Shown: piece by piece, positions 43,138 through 51,935 of the stretch
Layout: each line of letters starts with the position of its first letter
How positions within the stretch are numbered: the stretch's first letter is position 1
Assembly (NCBI RefSeq): GCF_913566895.1
Contig: NZ_CAJYCN010000008.1
Location: 62,001-126,000, forward strand
Direction: 5' to 3'
DNA length: 64,000 nucleotides
DNA from: Listeria ilorinensis
GTDB lineage: Bacteria; Bacillota; Bacilli; Lactobacillales; Listeriaceae
The notes under the pieces: model-generated
Seen by the model: only the letters and a program-made list of their open reading frames with translations
Told to the model about the DNA's origin: nothing
The model's database searches: none
Program-made: the position numbers and the translations under genes

Positions 43138-44016
43138 ATGGCAAATGAACAAGTTACAGTTGGTGAAAAGAAAATCACTCGCAGTGATTTAATGAACATT
43201 TTTATTCGTTCCAACCTATTCCAAGGTTCATGGAACTTTGAACGTATGCAGTCTCTAGGGTTCTGTTTTTCTGTGATTCCAGTTATTAAACGCTTATATC
43301 CTGAAAATTCAGTAGAGCGTAAGGAAGCGATTAAACGCCACTTAGAATTCTTTAACACACATCCATATATGGCAGCTCCAATCTTAGGGGTTACAACCGC
43401 CATGGAAGAACAAAAAGCAAATGGCGCTGATATCGATGACGGTGCAATCAACGGTATTAAAGTCGGTCTGATGGGACCGCTTGCCGGTGTGGGGGATCCC
43501 ATTTTCTGGGGTACTGTTCGTCCGGTACTTGCTGCGCTTGGTGCAGGTTTTGCAAAAGACGGCAGCATCATTGGACCACTCCTATTCTTCGTGCTTTTCA
43601 ATGCGATTCGCTTAGGTTTCCGTTATTGGGGCGTATTCTATGGATACACAAAAGGAACCGACGTTGTTTCTGATATGAAAGGCGGCGTTCTGCAAAAACT
43701 GACAGAAGGCGCGTCAATTCTTGGGCTATTCGTCATGGGAGCACTCGTTAATAAATGGACAACCATTTATGTGCCACTTGTAGCCTACTCCACGACTGAT
43801 TCTGATGGAAAAACAGTCGATACAACTGTTCAAAGCATTTTAGACCAATTAATGCCTGGACTTTTAGCGTTGCTGCTCACATTCCTATGTATGTGGATCT
43901 TGAAGAAAAAAGTCAATCCGCTCTGGTTAATTCTAGGACTCTTTGTGGTCGGTATTCTCGGCTACTGGTCAGGAATCCTTGGACTGCCACCAGCAGGCTA
44001 CTCACCACTAGGATAA
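43138..44016 (+). CDS. mpoD: Mannose-family PTS EIID component
   Basis: 292 residues. SNLFQGSWNFERMQSLGFCFSVIPVIKRLYP and MGPLAGVGDPIFWGTVRP are the EIID-Man hallmarks, with membrane helices at the C-terminal end. It is the partner of EIIC in sugar translocation, and the family serves as the receptor for class IIa bacteriocins in Listeria and enterococci. ATG with GAGAGGGGG upstream. Confidence 0.95.
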   Translation: MANEQVTVGEKKITRSDLMNIFIRSNLFQGSWNFERMQSLGFCFSVIPVIKRLYPENSVERKEAIKRHLEFFNTHPYMAAPILGVTTAMEEQKANGADIDDGAINGIKVGLMGPLAGVGDPIFWGTVRPVLAALGAGFAKDGSIIGPLLFFVLFNAIRLGFRYWGVFYGYTKGTDVVSDMKGGVLQKLTEGASILGLFVMGALVNKWTTIYVPLVAYSTTDSDGKTVDTTVQSILDQLMPGLLALLLTFLCMWILKKKVNPLWLILGLFVVGILGYWSGILGLPPAGYSPLG

Positions 44017-44040
44017 TAAACTGCAAGCAAGTGAGATGAC

Positions 44041-44080
44041 AAATCGGAGAATCGGAAATATATCCGGTTCTCCGATTTTT
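44041..44080 (+). terminator. Terminator of the mpo operon
   Basis: AAATCGGAGAA pairs with TTCTCCGATTT around an internal CGG/CCG, followed by T5. Confidence 0.88.
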
Positions 44081-44128
44081 ATGTTACAATACTACTGATG
44101 CTGGGTTAACCAGATAATACGCGACAGA

Positions 44129-44611
44129 ATGCGAGTGATGAGGAACATGGATTTTAATGCAACCAATATTTTTCTAATAATCTTAAATATCGCAGCTTTA
44201 GCTTTTATCCTCTATGACGGGGTCGTGCTTTCGTTATGGAAAGGAAAAACGGTACTGAAAGTAAATCTACGGACACGAGGACGTTGGGACGGATATATTT
44301 TTGTCGGCTTGATCGTGCTTTTATTCGTCTCCAATATTATGCGCGGCGGTGACCTTTCAACCACGATTCTTCTTGGTATTATGGGACTTTTGTTTGTTTA
44401 TATCTGTTTTATGCGCTCTAGTAAAGCTATTTTCAAAAAAACCGGACTCTTTTATGCATTGCTCTTTTTCCCCTATGCGAATATCGAACGAATGAATCTA
44501 TCAGAGGATGGCGTTCTTGTCATTGAAACAGGTCGACAACGCTTGATGCTTTTCGTAAAATCAGCTGATGATTTAGAAAAAATGCTTCAAGTTTTTGCTG
44601 AATATAGCTAA
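44129..44611 (+). CDS. Small membrane protein of unknown function
   Basis: 160 residues with three membrane helices in the first 100 or so ([56 protein letters not shown]) and a C-terminal cytoplasmic domain, [21 protein letters not shown]-like, resembling a PH or DUF5673 fold. I do not recognise a function. The start is uncertain: 44129 has no ribosome site, and 44147 (MDFNATN) follows GAGG closely. The extended -10 TGTTACAAT at 44082-44090 may drive it. It may belong functionally to the PTS genes upstream, but the mpo terminator intervenes. Confidence 0.65.
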   Translation: MRVMRNMDFNATNIFLIILNIAALAFILYDGVVLSLWKGKTVLKVNLRTRGRWDGYIFVGLIVLLFVSNIMRGGDLSTTILLGIMGLLFVYICFMRSSKAIFKKTGLFYALLFFPYANIERMNLSEDGVLVIETGRQRLMLFVKSADDLEKMLQVFAEYS

Positions 44612-44612
44612 T

Positions 44613-44649
44613 AAAAAACAATCAGGCTCATGTAGCTTGATTGTTTTTT
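44613..44649. terminator. Terminator after the small membrane protein
   Basis: AAAACAATCA and TGATTGTTTT pair across a 13-base loop and are followed by a T-run. Confidence 0.85.
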
Positions 44650-44654
44650 TGCGC

Positions 44655-44696
44655 AAAAAAGAAAAGCAGAAGCTCACCTTAAAAGGCTCTCCTGCT
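44655..44696 (-). terminator. Terminator of the acidic protein gene
   Basis: An imperfect stem AGCAG/CTGCT with inner CCTT/AAGG is followed on the minus strand by a TTTTCTTTTTT tract. Confidence 0.55.
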
Positions 44697-44708
44697 CAAA
44701 TATGTTAT

Positions 44709-45089
44709 TTAAAGCCCAACACTGCTGAGAGTGATTCCCGCGACACGAAGTTCGATAAACTTGCCATGGAGCTGTTCGACCTGCTCATCAAAATCTGTAT
44801 CAAAACAGATGATACTTTCTTCTAATCGAAGAACTGCAAAACCGTCTTCCTCATAATCCTCCAGTTGACCAACGATATGGACACCTGCATCTTCTTCGGT
44901 CTCTAACACACAATGTTTTTCTTCACTTTCATGTAAAACTGCTACATCCACTTTTTCCGGAATCGTTACTTCTACTGTATACTTTCGCCCGGGGTCTGGA
45001 TCATCTTCCGTCCATGTACCGACACAATCGCCGAAATCACTTGTAAAAGCCACTTCTTTACCGGTAATCTTTTGAACCTTTATCTCCAC
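44709..45089 (-). CDS. Small acidic protein of unknown function
   Basis: 126 residues, rich in Glu and Asp, with no membrane segment or known motif. It reads as a beta-rich soluble protein (TGKEVAFTSDFGDCVGTW, YTVEVTIPEKVDVAVL). GTG start with AGGAGG nine bases upstream and an extended -10 TGCTATAAT at 45126-45134. A real gene by its signals; the function cannot be inferred. Confidence 0.65.
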   Translation of the reverse strand: MEIKVQKITGKEVAFTSDFGDCVGTWTEDDPDPGRKYTVEVTIPEKVDVAVLHESEEKHCVLETEEDAGVHIVGQLEDYEEDGFAVLRLEESIICFDTDFDEQVEQLHGKFIELRVAGITLSSVGL

Positions 45090-45125
45090 TTACCATATCC
45101 TCCTGTGCTTTCAAGTTCTTTTCCT

Positions 45126-45134
45126 ATTATAGCA
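45126..45134 (-). promoter_or_regulatory. Extended -10 promoter of the acidic protein gene
   Basis: TGCTATAAT on the minus strand, about 35 bases before the GTG start. Confidence 0.6.
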
Positions 45135-45151
45135 CGATTTAGAAATTGGGG

Positions 45152-46369
45152 CTAATCTTTACTCAAAATCTTCATGATCTCTTCATTCATCTGGATTTGA
45201 TTATGATCATTGCGATCATTAGAAAGCAAGATTACTTTTTTTGTTCGATCGGCCGAAAAAGAGTTGATCGATTCATAACCATACATCACGCCGTGCACCA
45301 TAAAAAAGTTGTCACAGTTATAAATTCCATAGCCATATCTGCTTGCAGGGCCTTTTGTCAGCATCTGATCAAGACTATTTTGACTGATCAATTTACCAGA
45401 CAAAAGTGCATCGTCAAAGGCTTTTAAATCATTTGCTGCTAAATACATATCTCCGGCACCATAAAATTGTGATAGATCTTCTTTTAAAGGTTTGTCAACT
45501 TGCTTACCATTTTGATCCCCATAACTATTGGCATGCTGCGGCAGCTGATAATACTGCGCCCCAAATCCAGCTGTTTTCATTCCTGCCTCTTCAAAAATAT
45601 GGGTCTGCATATATTGATGAAAAGACTGACCGGATACTTTTTCAATTAGGTAAGCCATTACGGCGTAGTTATCATCCTGATAATCCCATTTTCCAGGATC
45701 ATTTTTTGCACCAGCACGTTCGATGGATTGAATCATTTCTGTTGGTGTGATTGCTGTTCCACTTTTTTTGCGCGGATTCATTCCAGAAGTATGTCGTAAA
45801 AAATCCTGTACCTTGATTTTATCGCCATTCGGGAAATACGGAAGATACTTTTTGATGGGATCTGTAACCTGAAGTTTTCCCTGCTCCTGTAACTGCATAA
45901 TGGCTGTTGCAACAAGTGTCTTTTGAGATGAACCGATAAAGTAAACAGTTTGTTCACTATTAGCGCGATGGGTCGCAGTATCTGCAAGTCCCTCACATTT
46001 CACCATTGAGAACTTATTTTTCCCTGTATCTTCAATATAAGCAGTTCCTTTAAAACCAACACTGTCTAAGTAACGGTTAATGTCTGCTTTTTTATTTGCA
46101 ATAGCTTGGTCCTGTTGGCTTTGCGCAGCTTGCTTTTGAGCTTCCAATTTTTTCTGCTCTTCTTGTTGTCTCTCTGCTTCTTGCCGCTCCTGTTCGGCTT
46201 TTTCTTTTTCCAATTGTTCGGCACGAGCCTGCCGACTAGTCTCACGGTCATAATAAAGATAACCACCTATACTTAAGCAGATGACAAACATAATAAGAGA
46301 CATGATTAGAAATTGCTTACGTCTTTTTTTCTTTCTTTGATAATAGTATGTTCTTGAATTCACATCCAT
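45152..46369 (-). CDS. Membrane-anchored serine hydrolase (beta-lactamase/DD-peptidase class C fold)
   Basis: 405 residues. A short basic cytoplasmic start, one membrane helix (about 20-40), a Glu/Gln-rich coiled coil (about 45-90), then a class C beta-lactamase-type domain. SSQK (147-150) gives the active-site Ser and Lys, FLRHTSGMN is the conserved follow-on, and YQDDNYAVMAYLIEKV stands where YxN is expected. It is displayed outside the cell and likely acts on peptidoglycan-related esters or peptides; antibiotic hydrolysis is not implied. ATG with GGAGG upstream. Confidence 0.83.
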   Translation of the reverse strand: MDVNSRTYYYQRKKKRRKQFLIMSLIMFVICLSIGGYLYYDRETSRQARAEQLEKEKAEQERQEAERQQEEQKKLEAQKQAAQSQQDQAIANKKADINRYLDSVGFKGTAYIEDTGKNKFSMVKCEGLADTATHRANSEQTVYFIGSSQKTLVATAIMQLQEQGKLQVTDPIKKYLPYFPNGDKIKVQDFLRHTSGMNPRKKSGTAITPTEMIQSIERAGAKNDPGKWDYQDDNYAVMAYLIEKVSGQSFHQYMQTHIFEEAGMKTAGFGAQYYQLPQHANSYGDQNGKQVDKPLKEDLSQFYGAGDMYLAANDLKAFDDALLSGKLISQNSLDQMLTKGPASRYGYGIYNCDNFFMVHGVMYGYESINSFSADRTKKVILLSNDRNDHNQIQMNEEIMKILSKD

Positions 46370-46450
46370 CTCTTATCCTCCAAATTAAATTTCTGTAATT
46401 ATAGTAACACACTGTAATATAATTGTAAAATACGTCATATTTACTATTTT

Positions 46451-46483
46451 CCAAAAAAAATAAGGGTAGATAGCACCCTTATT
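46451..46483 (-). terminator. Terminator of the GRAM-like gene
   Basis: AATAAGGGT (46459-46467) pairs with ACCCTTATT (46475-46483), followed by T8 on the minus strand. It overlaps the stop codon of the gene. Confidence 0.85.
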
Positions 46484-46826
46484 CTCCAGCAATTGTATTT
46501 AATTTTCCTTTTTCATTTCGTTGCTCAAGTAACGCTTCGATTGCTTCCAACCACTTCTTCTGTTTGTTGACGACAAATTGGTAGCTCGTACCATTTCGCA
46601 TCTCTACTTTTAAGAGATTAGATAGCATCTCTTTACCAAAAATCTTGGTCTTAACACCACTGATTTGCGCAATATCCTGCCAGTGCAGATTGATTTCCGG
46701 ATCAAAATAGTCACTGGGCTTATGGATTAAAAGGTCATGTGTCAAAAACAATACACCTGGATACGCCTTAAAACCATCTTTCACATTCGCCCGTCCTTTA
46801 TACAAAACATCTACTTTTTCTTCCAC
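46479..46826 (-). CDS. Small GRAM/PH-like domain protein
   Basis: About 115 residues without membrane helices: VDVLYKGRANVKDGFKAYPGVLFLTHDLLIH, then INLHWQDIAQISG and YQFVVNKQKKWLEAIEALLEQ. The pattern of strands, a turn and a final helix resembles PH or GRAM folds. GTG 46826 has GGAG eight bases upstream, while the GTG at 46835 sits inside that site. It directly follows the lipid-kinase gene and is probably co-transcribed. Lipid or membrane binding is inference only. Confidence 0.6.
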   Translation of the reverse strand: MEEKVDVLYKGRANVKDGFKAYPGVLFLTHDLLIHKPSDYFDPEINLHWQDIAQISGVKTKIFGKEMLSNLLKVEMRNGTSYQFVVNKQKKWLEAIEALLEQRNEKGKLNTIAGE

Positions 46827-46840
46827 TATGGTCACTCCTT

Positions 46841-47764
46841 TTATAATAGACTGCCAAATGGTCCTCTTTTGACCGGTTTTTCTGGAACTAGAATCTGTAG
46901 ATGACTTGGCAAAACTTCAATTTTAACTGGCAGCTCAGGTCCTGGATCACCATCAACATTAACAGTGATTTCATTTCCTGTTGCCTCTAATCCTAACTCA
47001 CGAGTTTGGATGTAGCGAACACCGCCGCTTTCCTTCAAATTACCGCGAACCAATTGACGAATCATTCCTGGCGCATTCAATAAATCTAGTTTTTCAAGAA
47101 CGAACACATGAAGAAGTCCATCATCCAGCTTAGCTTCTGGCGCCCACTTCTCCATACCACCAACTGAATTAGTCAGTCCTGCAACTACTAATGCTGCATC
47201 TCCTTCCCAGTCCTCTGTATCTGCCGCTAACTCAAAATGTAGCATTTCATGGCGATTGAATGCTTTCAAACCTTCCATAAAATAAGCCACTGAACCGAAT
47301 TTTGTTTTCTGCTCTACGCTCACCTGATCCACTGCTTGAGCAATCATACCAATGGCTAACACATTCATAAAATATTGATCATCAATTTTTCCAATATCCA
47401 TTGGGATCATTTTAGCGGTTTTCAGTGCTTCAATCGCTTTTTCTGGTTTTAAAGGGATCCCTGCTGATCGCGCAAGATCATTTACCGTTCCAAGTGGTAC
47501 AAACCCAAATGCTGGACGTTTTTCATGTGGCGCTAAACCATTAACCGTCTCATTCAACGTTCCATCTCCGCCCATTGCAATCACGGCATCCAGCCCCTCT
47601 TTGGCAGCTTCAGAAGCGAATGTCGTAGCGTCCCCGCCCTTTTCTGTTTGTTTGACAATCACTTCATCAAAACGTTCTAACAAGGCTTGCTCAGCCTTTT
47701 GTTGGTAATCTGTACTTTTTTCTTTACCAGATGATGGATTGACAATTAATAAAGCTTTTGTCAT
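46841..47764 (-). CDS. Diacylglycerol/lipid kinase family protein (YegS/DagK-like)
   Basis: 307 residues. LLIVNPSSGKEK and VIAMGGDGTLNETVNGL are the nucleotide-binding signatures of the DAGK catalytic domain, with FGFVPLGTVNDLARSAGIP completing the site. It phosphorylates a diacylglycerol or related lipid at the inner membrane face. ATG 47764 has GGAG eight bases upstream. The promoter carries TGGTATAAT at 47792-47800. Confidence 0.9.
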   Translation of the reverse strand: MTKALLIVNPSSGKEKSTDYQQKAEQALLERFDEVIVKQTEKGGDATTFASEAAKEGLDAVIAMGGDGTLNETVNGLAPHEKRPAFGFVPLGTVNDLARSAGIPLKPEKAIEALKTAKMIPMDIGKIDDQYFMNVLAIGMIAQAVDQVSVEQKTKFGSVAYFMEGLKAFNRHEMLHFELAADTEDWEGDAALVVAGLTNSVGGMEKWAPEAKLDDGLLHVFVLEKLDLLNAPGMIRQLVRGNLKESGGVRYIQTRELGLEATGNEITVNVDGDPGPELPVKIEVLPSHLQILVPEKPVKRGPFGSLL

Positions 47765-47791
47765 CTTGAACACTCCTTTATTCCCATACTT

Positions 47792-47819
47792 ATTATACCA
47801 AAATTGTCTTTATTTCAAA
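47792..47819 (-). promoter_or_regulatory. Promoter of the lipid kinase gene
   Basis: TTTGAA, 16 bases and TATAAT on the minus strand, with a TGG extended -10. Confidence 0.65.
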
Positions 47820-47835
47820 CAAGCGCTACTTTCAT

Positions 47836-47868
47836 AAAAAAAGGCGCTCCGAAAAAGAGCGGCCCTTT
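47836..47868 (-). terminator. Terminator of the gtrA-like gene
   Basis: GGCGCTC and GAGCG-GCC pair with a small mismatch and are flanked by AAA/TTT extensions. T7 follows on the minus strand. Confidence 0.75.
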
Positions 47869-48274
47869 ACTGATTCCCCGTTTTGCGGAAGATGACCAGC
47901 TTGCTTGCGACATAGTTGAAAATAATAATCAATACATTGGCTACGATTTGGGAGAACATTTCACCCAGATGTAGCTGGTCGACCATCACAATCATTACGA
48001 TCATATTCAATCCTAAAGAAAGCAACCGGAAGAAAAAGAATGAACCCATCTCCCATAAGAATGCCTTCATCGTATTGGTTTTATTCTCAAACACATATTT
48101 TTTATTGGTAATGTAAGCAAATAATACTGATAATATCCACGCCACAACAACCGCTACTTTATAGTCAGCACCTGTTGATATCAAAAGATAAAAAACAATC
48201 AAGTTGACGACCGTTGTCAGTACACCCATAATGACGTACATGATCAGCTCTTTTGATAATTTATTTTTAAACAT
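47867..48274 (-). CDS. GtrA family membrane protein
   Basis: 135 residues with four membrane helices: IMYVIMGVLTTVVNLIVFYLLI, WILSVLFAYITNKKYVF and the final FNYVASKLVIF are typical of GtrA. The family is thought to move undecaprenyl-linked sugars across the membrane for wall-polymer glycosylation. No partner glycosyltransferase is adjacent, so its partner is unknown. ATG with AAGAAGG upstream. Confidence 0.85.
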   Translation of the reverse strand: MFKNKLSKELIMYVIMGVLTTVVNLIVFYLLISTGADYKVAVVVAWILSVLFAYITNKKYVFENKTNTMKAFLWEMGSFFFFRLLSLGLNMIVMIVMVDQLHLGEMFSQIVANVLIIIFNYVASKLVIFRKTGNQ

Positions 48275-48346
48275 AAGATTCCTTCTTTCAAAAATACAAG
48301 TCCATTTTATTTTACCTTGCCAAAAGGCTTCAAGTCAACTTTCTGA

Positions 48347-48375
48347 TTGAAAATTCACATAGAAAAAGGTAGAGT
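48347..48375 (+). promoter_or_regulatory. Promoter of the YhdH-like gene
   Basis: TTGAAA and TAGAGT are separated by 17 bases, 28 bases before the ATG. Confidence 0.6.
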
Positions 48376-48403
48376 GGAGAAGAGAATAAAAGGAGGCTTT
48401 TAT

Positions 48404-49402
48404 ATGGATACATTCCAAGCACTAATGGTAACAAAAAATGGCAATGAAACTTCGCTGGCATTTGAAAAGTTAACGAAAAATGCTCTTCCTGACGGCGAAG
48501 TGCTCATCAAAGTGGCTTACTCAGGAATTAATTATAAGGATGGTCTGGCCACACTTGCAGATGGCAAAATCGTTCAAACATATCCATTTATTCCCGGCAT
48601 TGACGCTAGTGGTACTGTTGTAGAAAGCAGTGATCCTGCTTTTCAGCCCAATGATCCAGTCATCGTCACCAGCTATGAGCTCGGTGTTTCGCACTTTGGC
48701 GGATACAGCGAATATATCCGTGTCCCAGCTAGTTGGGTCGTCCCACTTCCAAATGGACTTACACTTAAAGAAGCGATGATTTTTGGAACTGCAGGATTTA
48801 CGGCAGCTTTATCTGTAGATGCACTCATTCAAGCAGGTGTCAAGCCGACAGATGGAAAAATTGCTGTAAGCGGTGCGACAGGGGGCGTTGGCAGTATTGC
48901 AGCTGCCATTTTGACTAAGCTTGGCTATCATGTTACAGCAGCGAGTGGCAAGAAAGATGCAGCAAGTTTTCTTGGCAAACTAGGCATCAAGGAAATCGTT
49001 CCTCGCAAATCCTTTCAGCCTGAGAAGATTCGAGCACTCGACAAAATGCTCTATGCGGGTGCGATTGATGCAGTTGGCGGCAATACTCTCAGTTACTTGC
49101 TTTCTGCAACCCAGTACGGCGGCGCAGTGACCACTTGCGGGATGGCAGCTGGTGGAAAATTAGACACAACGGTCTTTCCATTTATCTTACGAGGTATTTC
49201 TCTTTTGGGGATCGATTCCGTCTATTGTCCTTATGATAAGCGAGTAGAGATTTGGGAGAAACTGGCAGATGCGTATCATGTTGAGCAGATGGACGCCCTC
49301 GTTCAAAAAATCAATTTTACTGACTTACCGACTGCCCTCAATAAAGTAACACAGGGCGGCATCACTGGACGCTATCTTGTTCAAATCGACGCGACACTAT
49401 AA
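48404..49402 (+). CDS. YhdH/AcuI-type MDR oxidoreductase (acryloyl-CoA reductase-like)
   Basis: 332 residues: YSGINYKDGLATLADGKIVQTYPFIPGIDASGTV and VSGATGGVGSIAAAILTKLGY identify the YhdH/YhfP/AcuI branch of zinc-free MDR enzymes, which reduce acryloyl-CoA or related enoyl/quinone substrates with NADPH. ATG 48404 has GGAGG seven bases upstream; the reading from 48347 runs through the promoter. The substrate is not certain. Confidence 0.88.
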   Translation: MDTFQALMVTKNGNETSLAFEKLTKNALPDGEVLIKVAYSGINYKDGLATLADGKIVQTYPFIPGIDASGTVVESSDPAFQPNDPVIVTSYELGVSHFGGYSEYIRVPASWVVPLPNGLTLKEAMIFGTAGFTAALSVDALIQAGVKPTDGKIAVSGATGGVGSIAAAILTKLGYHVTAASGKKDAASFLGKLGIKEIVPRKSFQPEKIRALDKMLYAGAIDAVGGNTLSYLLSATQYGGAVTTCGMAAGGKLDTTVFPFILRGISLLGIDSVYCPYDKRVEIWEKLADAYHVEQMDALVQKINFTDLPTALNKVTQGGITGRYLVQIDATL

Positions 49403-49468
49403 AAAAGAAAAGCACAAAGCGATAAGATTCTGGCTGAGGACCAAACTTTCTTATCACCAAGTGCTTTT
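49401..49468. terminator. Convergent terminator
   Basis: AAAAGCAC (49408-49415) pairs with GTGCTTTT (49461-49468), with inner GATAAGA/CTTATC and A/T flanks on both sides. It serves both converging genes. Confidence 0.75.
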
Positions 49469-50352
49469 TATTGTGGTAAAATCGCTTCTAATTTTATTCC
49501 CGGCGAGACACGGAGCCGTTTTAAGCGGTACATACCTTGATTTTTATTTGCAGTGCTGTTTTCAATCGTGAAACCCATTCGATAACCTGCTTCTTGGGCA
49601 GCCCTCTCTGTTTCTTCATTGTAACGACCGACGGGATAGCAAATACTGTTTACTTCCTGACCTGTGATCGTCTCAATGCATTTCTTGGAATCAGTCAGCT
49701 CCCGCAGTTGCGCTTCGTAAGGCAACTGATTCAATTCTGGATGATGGACAGTGTGGCTTTCCATTTCAATTCCATTTGCGGCCATTTCTTTCATTGCTTG
49801 TTCATCAAAATGGTTGTCAGCCCCGATTTTACTAGTAATCACAAAAATATTTGCTGGTAGCGCATATTTTTTCAGGATAGGATATGCATTCGTATAATTA
49901 TCCAGATAGCCATCATCAAATGTAATCACAATCGGTTTTTCCGGCACATTCTTCCCTGTTTCCAAAATATCGCCTAGTTCCCGTAAATAAAGCGGATGAT
50001 AGCCGTTATCTTTCAGCCATTTCATTTGCTCATCAAATTCATTTGGCGGGATGATCAGATTATTCTTCACATCCTCATTGATAGAATGGTACATTAGCAC
50101 AGGGATGGCTAGCGAATCCGGCGCTTCATCATGTTCTCCCCGAGTAAAAACAGCTTGTTCTGATTGTTGTTTCTCGTCTTTGGCAGCAGTTTGTTCCCTT
50201 GGCTCATTAGCAGGTGTTTCTTTCTTTTTTTCGGTTTCTGCCTGCGCCGCTTTATTTGAAACCTCTTTTTGATCGTTTCCACAGCCCACAGCCGCCACTA
50301 GCAATAATAGAAAAAGTATCAGTAAAATCAATATGCCTTTCCCTTTTCTCAT
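49468..50352 (-). CDS. Lipoprotein polysaccharide deacetylase (NodB domain)
   Basis: 294 residues. Signal peptide with lipobox AAVGC (Cys24), a low-complexity Glu/Lys-rich linker (about 30-75), then the NodB domain: VITFDDGYLDNY supplies the catalytic and metal Asp residues, ESHTVHHPEL the metal histidines. It removes acyl groups from a surface polysaccharide or peptidoglycan. ATG 50352 has AAAGGA six bases upstream. The GntR regulator gene lies 13 bases upstream, and the two are probably co-transcribed. Confidence 0.88.
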   Translation of the reverse strand: MRKGKGILILLILFLLLLVAAVGCGNDQKEVSNKAAQAETEKKKETPANEPREQTAAKDEKQQSEQAVFTRGEHDEAPDSLAIPVLMYHSINEDVKNNLIIPPNEFDEQMKWLKDNGYHPLYLRELGDILETGKNVPEKPIVITFDDGYLDNYTNAYPILKKYALPANIFVITSKIGADNHFDEQAMKEMAANGIEMESHTVHHPELNQLPYEAQLRELTDSKKCIETITGQEVNSICYPVGRYNEETERAAQEAGYRMGFTIENSTANKNQGMYRLKRLRVSPGIKLEAILPQ

Positions 50353-50365
50353 TTTATGTCCTTTC

Positions 50366-51016
50366 TCAGCGGTAAGCAGCAAGAATCTGCTGTTCATTCA
50401 ACTGTTCAACGACTTGCACAGCCTCCCCATAATTTCCATCCAGTAATAATTGAATGACTTTTTCGAGCTGTACAATGGTATCTTCACTCGTTGTATGAAT
50501 AATGGCAAGTACTTCTTGATTGCCAAATTGATCGATCCTCTCAAAAAAATCCTCCGCAATTTGTTTATAGTAATCATTCTTCAAATAAGACAGTAATTCC
50601 ATAATCAAAAACCGTTCATATTTTCGTCCGGCTATTTCGGGACTATCTCGATACTGCCAGTGTATCTCCGTTTGTTTACTGCTAATACGAAGTACATCTA
50701 CTGGCAATTTCTTTGAACCGATCCGTTTGATTGCCTGCTTGACAAAAAGCCCAATGATATCGAGCATCTCTAAATAGCGTTCCTTGGAAATTGTACTATT
50801 TTTCACCACAGCCCCGCGGTAGTCAATATTTTCAACATAACCATCTGCAGCTAACATAGCAATCGCTCGTCTAACTGGCGTCCGACTAATATTCAGCTCT
50901 TTGGAAATGGCTGTTTCAATCAGGCGCGTCCCAGGCGGAAATTGCCCATTTTTAATTCTCTTCTTGATTTCACGATAGCATTTTGTCTCCATTGTTTCTC
51001 TCTGTTTGTTTTCCAT
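50366..51016 (-). CDS. GntR-family regulator (FCD-like)
   Basis: 216 residues. An N-terminal winged helix (about 12-75: KNGQFPPGTRLIETAISKELNISRTPVRRAIAMLAADGYVE) and an all-helical C-terminal ligand domain as in FadR/FCD proteins. ATG with AAGGATTGAG upstream. It is followed closely by the deacetylase gene and preceded by a membrane-protein gene, which suggests control of cell-surface genes. The ligand is unknown. Confidence 0.83.
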   Translation of the reverse strand: MENKQRETMETKCYREIKKRIKNGQFPPGTRLIETAISKELNISRTPVRRAIAMLAADGYVENIDYRGAVVKNSTISKERYLEMLDIIGLFVKQAIKRIGSKKLPVDVLRISSKQTEIHWQYRDSPEIAGRKYERFLIMELLSYLKNDYYKQIAEDFFERIDQFGNQEVLAIIHTTSEDTIVQLEKVIQLLLDGNYGEAVQVVEQLNEQQILAAYR

Positions 51017-51044
51017 CTCAATCCTTCTCTCTGTATGCTGTTAT

Positions 51045-51818
51045 TTAGATAAAAGATTTCGTAAAGATCATTTCTGTTAAAAAATCATTTTCACGAACTT
51101 TTTTCTCCATAGTGATGTAGGGATGGTATGTTGTATTCTCTTGGACGAGCAAAGCTGTTTGGATGCGAATGATTTGTCGAATAAGCTCTTCGGCATTTCG
51201 ACTTCGTTTTGATTTTGAAAAAGCAAGTAAGCGCATCAACCCGTTAAGCAGCCAATAGATACATACAGCACTTAAAATAATGGCTCCCCCTGTAATGACT
51301 TTGGCTAAAATCGTTTCAAGCTGAAAAAAGAAGCTTCCGCACATGATCGCCAGAAGTGCCGCAATGAAAACCTGCAGCATTGGTGCCAGAAAAGGCCTTC
51401 TTCTTTCAGAGCAACTGCTTCCTTCCGATATAATAAACATTTTTAATTTTTCGAGATCATCCCGCGTCTCGAATCCATTTTGCGCAAGGTAAGCATAGAA
51501 TAAATATTCCCGTAGCATCAGTATTTCTTTGAAATTCCTAAGCTGATAATGCATTCTAATCCATTTTCTTGCTGTACGATAGATCATCAAATAAAAAAAG
51601 AAAATGACTAGTATAAAAAAGAGGGCAATCATCCCAAATAACCACTCTTTAGGTAAAAAATAAATCCCTGCACAAAGCGCAACTATTAAAAATGCACTTA
51701 ATAGCAGAAACCCTTTCCACCAGCCTGTTAAAAAACTATGTAGCAGATTCCAATTTCCTAATTTTCGTTTATAAAAATAGACCAATTTCTCGAAGCTCAT
51801 CTCAACACTCTTTTCCAC
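51045..51818 (-). CDS. Four-helix membrane protein of unknown function
   Basis: 257 residues. Two pairs of membrane helices (about 37-85 and 145-195) separated by a cytoplasmic helical segment (about 85-140), with a soluble C-terminal tail. Charged and aromatic residues flank the helices. No motif I recognise. It lies 28 bases upstream of the GntR gene on the same strand and is probably in one unit with GntR and the deacetylase. Confidence 0.65.
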   Translation of the reverse strand: MEKSVEMSFEKLVYFYKRKLGNWNLLHSFLTGWWKGFLLLSAFLIVALCAGIYFLPKEWLFGMIALFFILVIFFFYLMIYRTARKWIRMHYQLRNFKEILMLREYLFYAYLAQNGFETRDDLEKLKMFIISEGSSCSERRRPFLAPMLQVFIAALLAIMCGSFFFQLETILAKVITGGAIILSAVCIYWLLNGLMRLLAFSKSKRSRNAEELIRQIIRIQTALLVQENTTYHPYITMEKKVRENDFLTEMIFTKSFI

Positions 51819-51880
51819 AATATACCTATAAATAGTTTACCATGTGAAAACCTTTAATAAAAGGTGTATCTTACTTTTTG

Positions 51881-51928
51881 AAAAAAAAAAATGAATGTCT
51901 CCTCTCAAAGTAAGAAGAAACATTCATT
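51881..51928 (-). terminator. Terminator of the PepSY lipoprotein gene
   Basis: AATGAATGT (51890-51898) pairs with ACATTCATT (51920-51928), followed by a long T-run on the minus strand. Confidence 0.85.
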
Positions 51929-51935
51929 CTTGTAA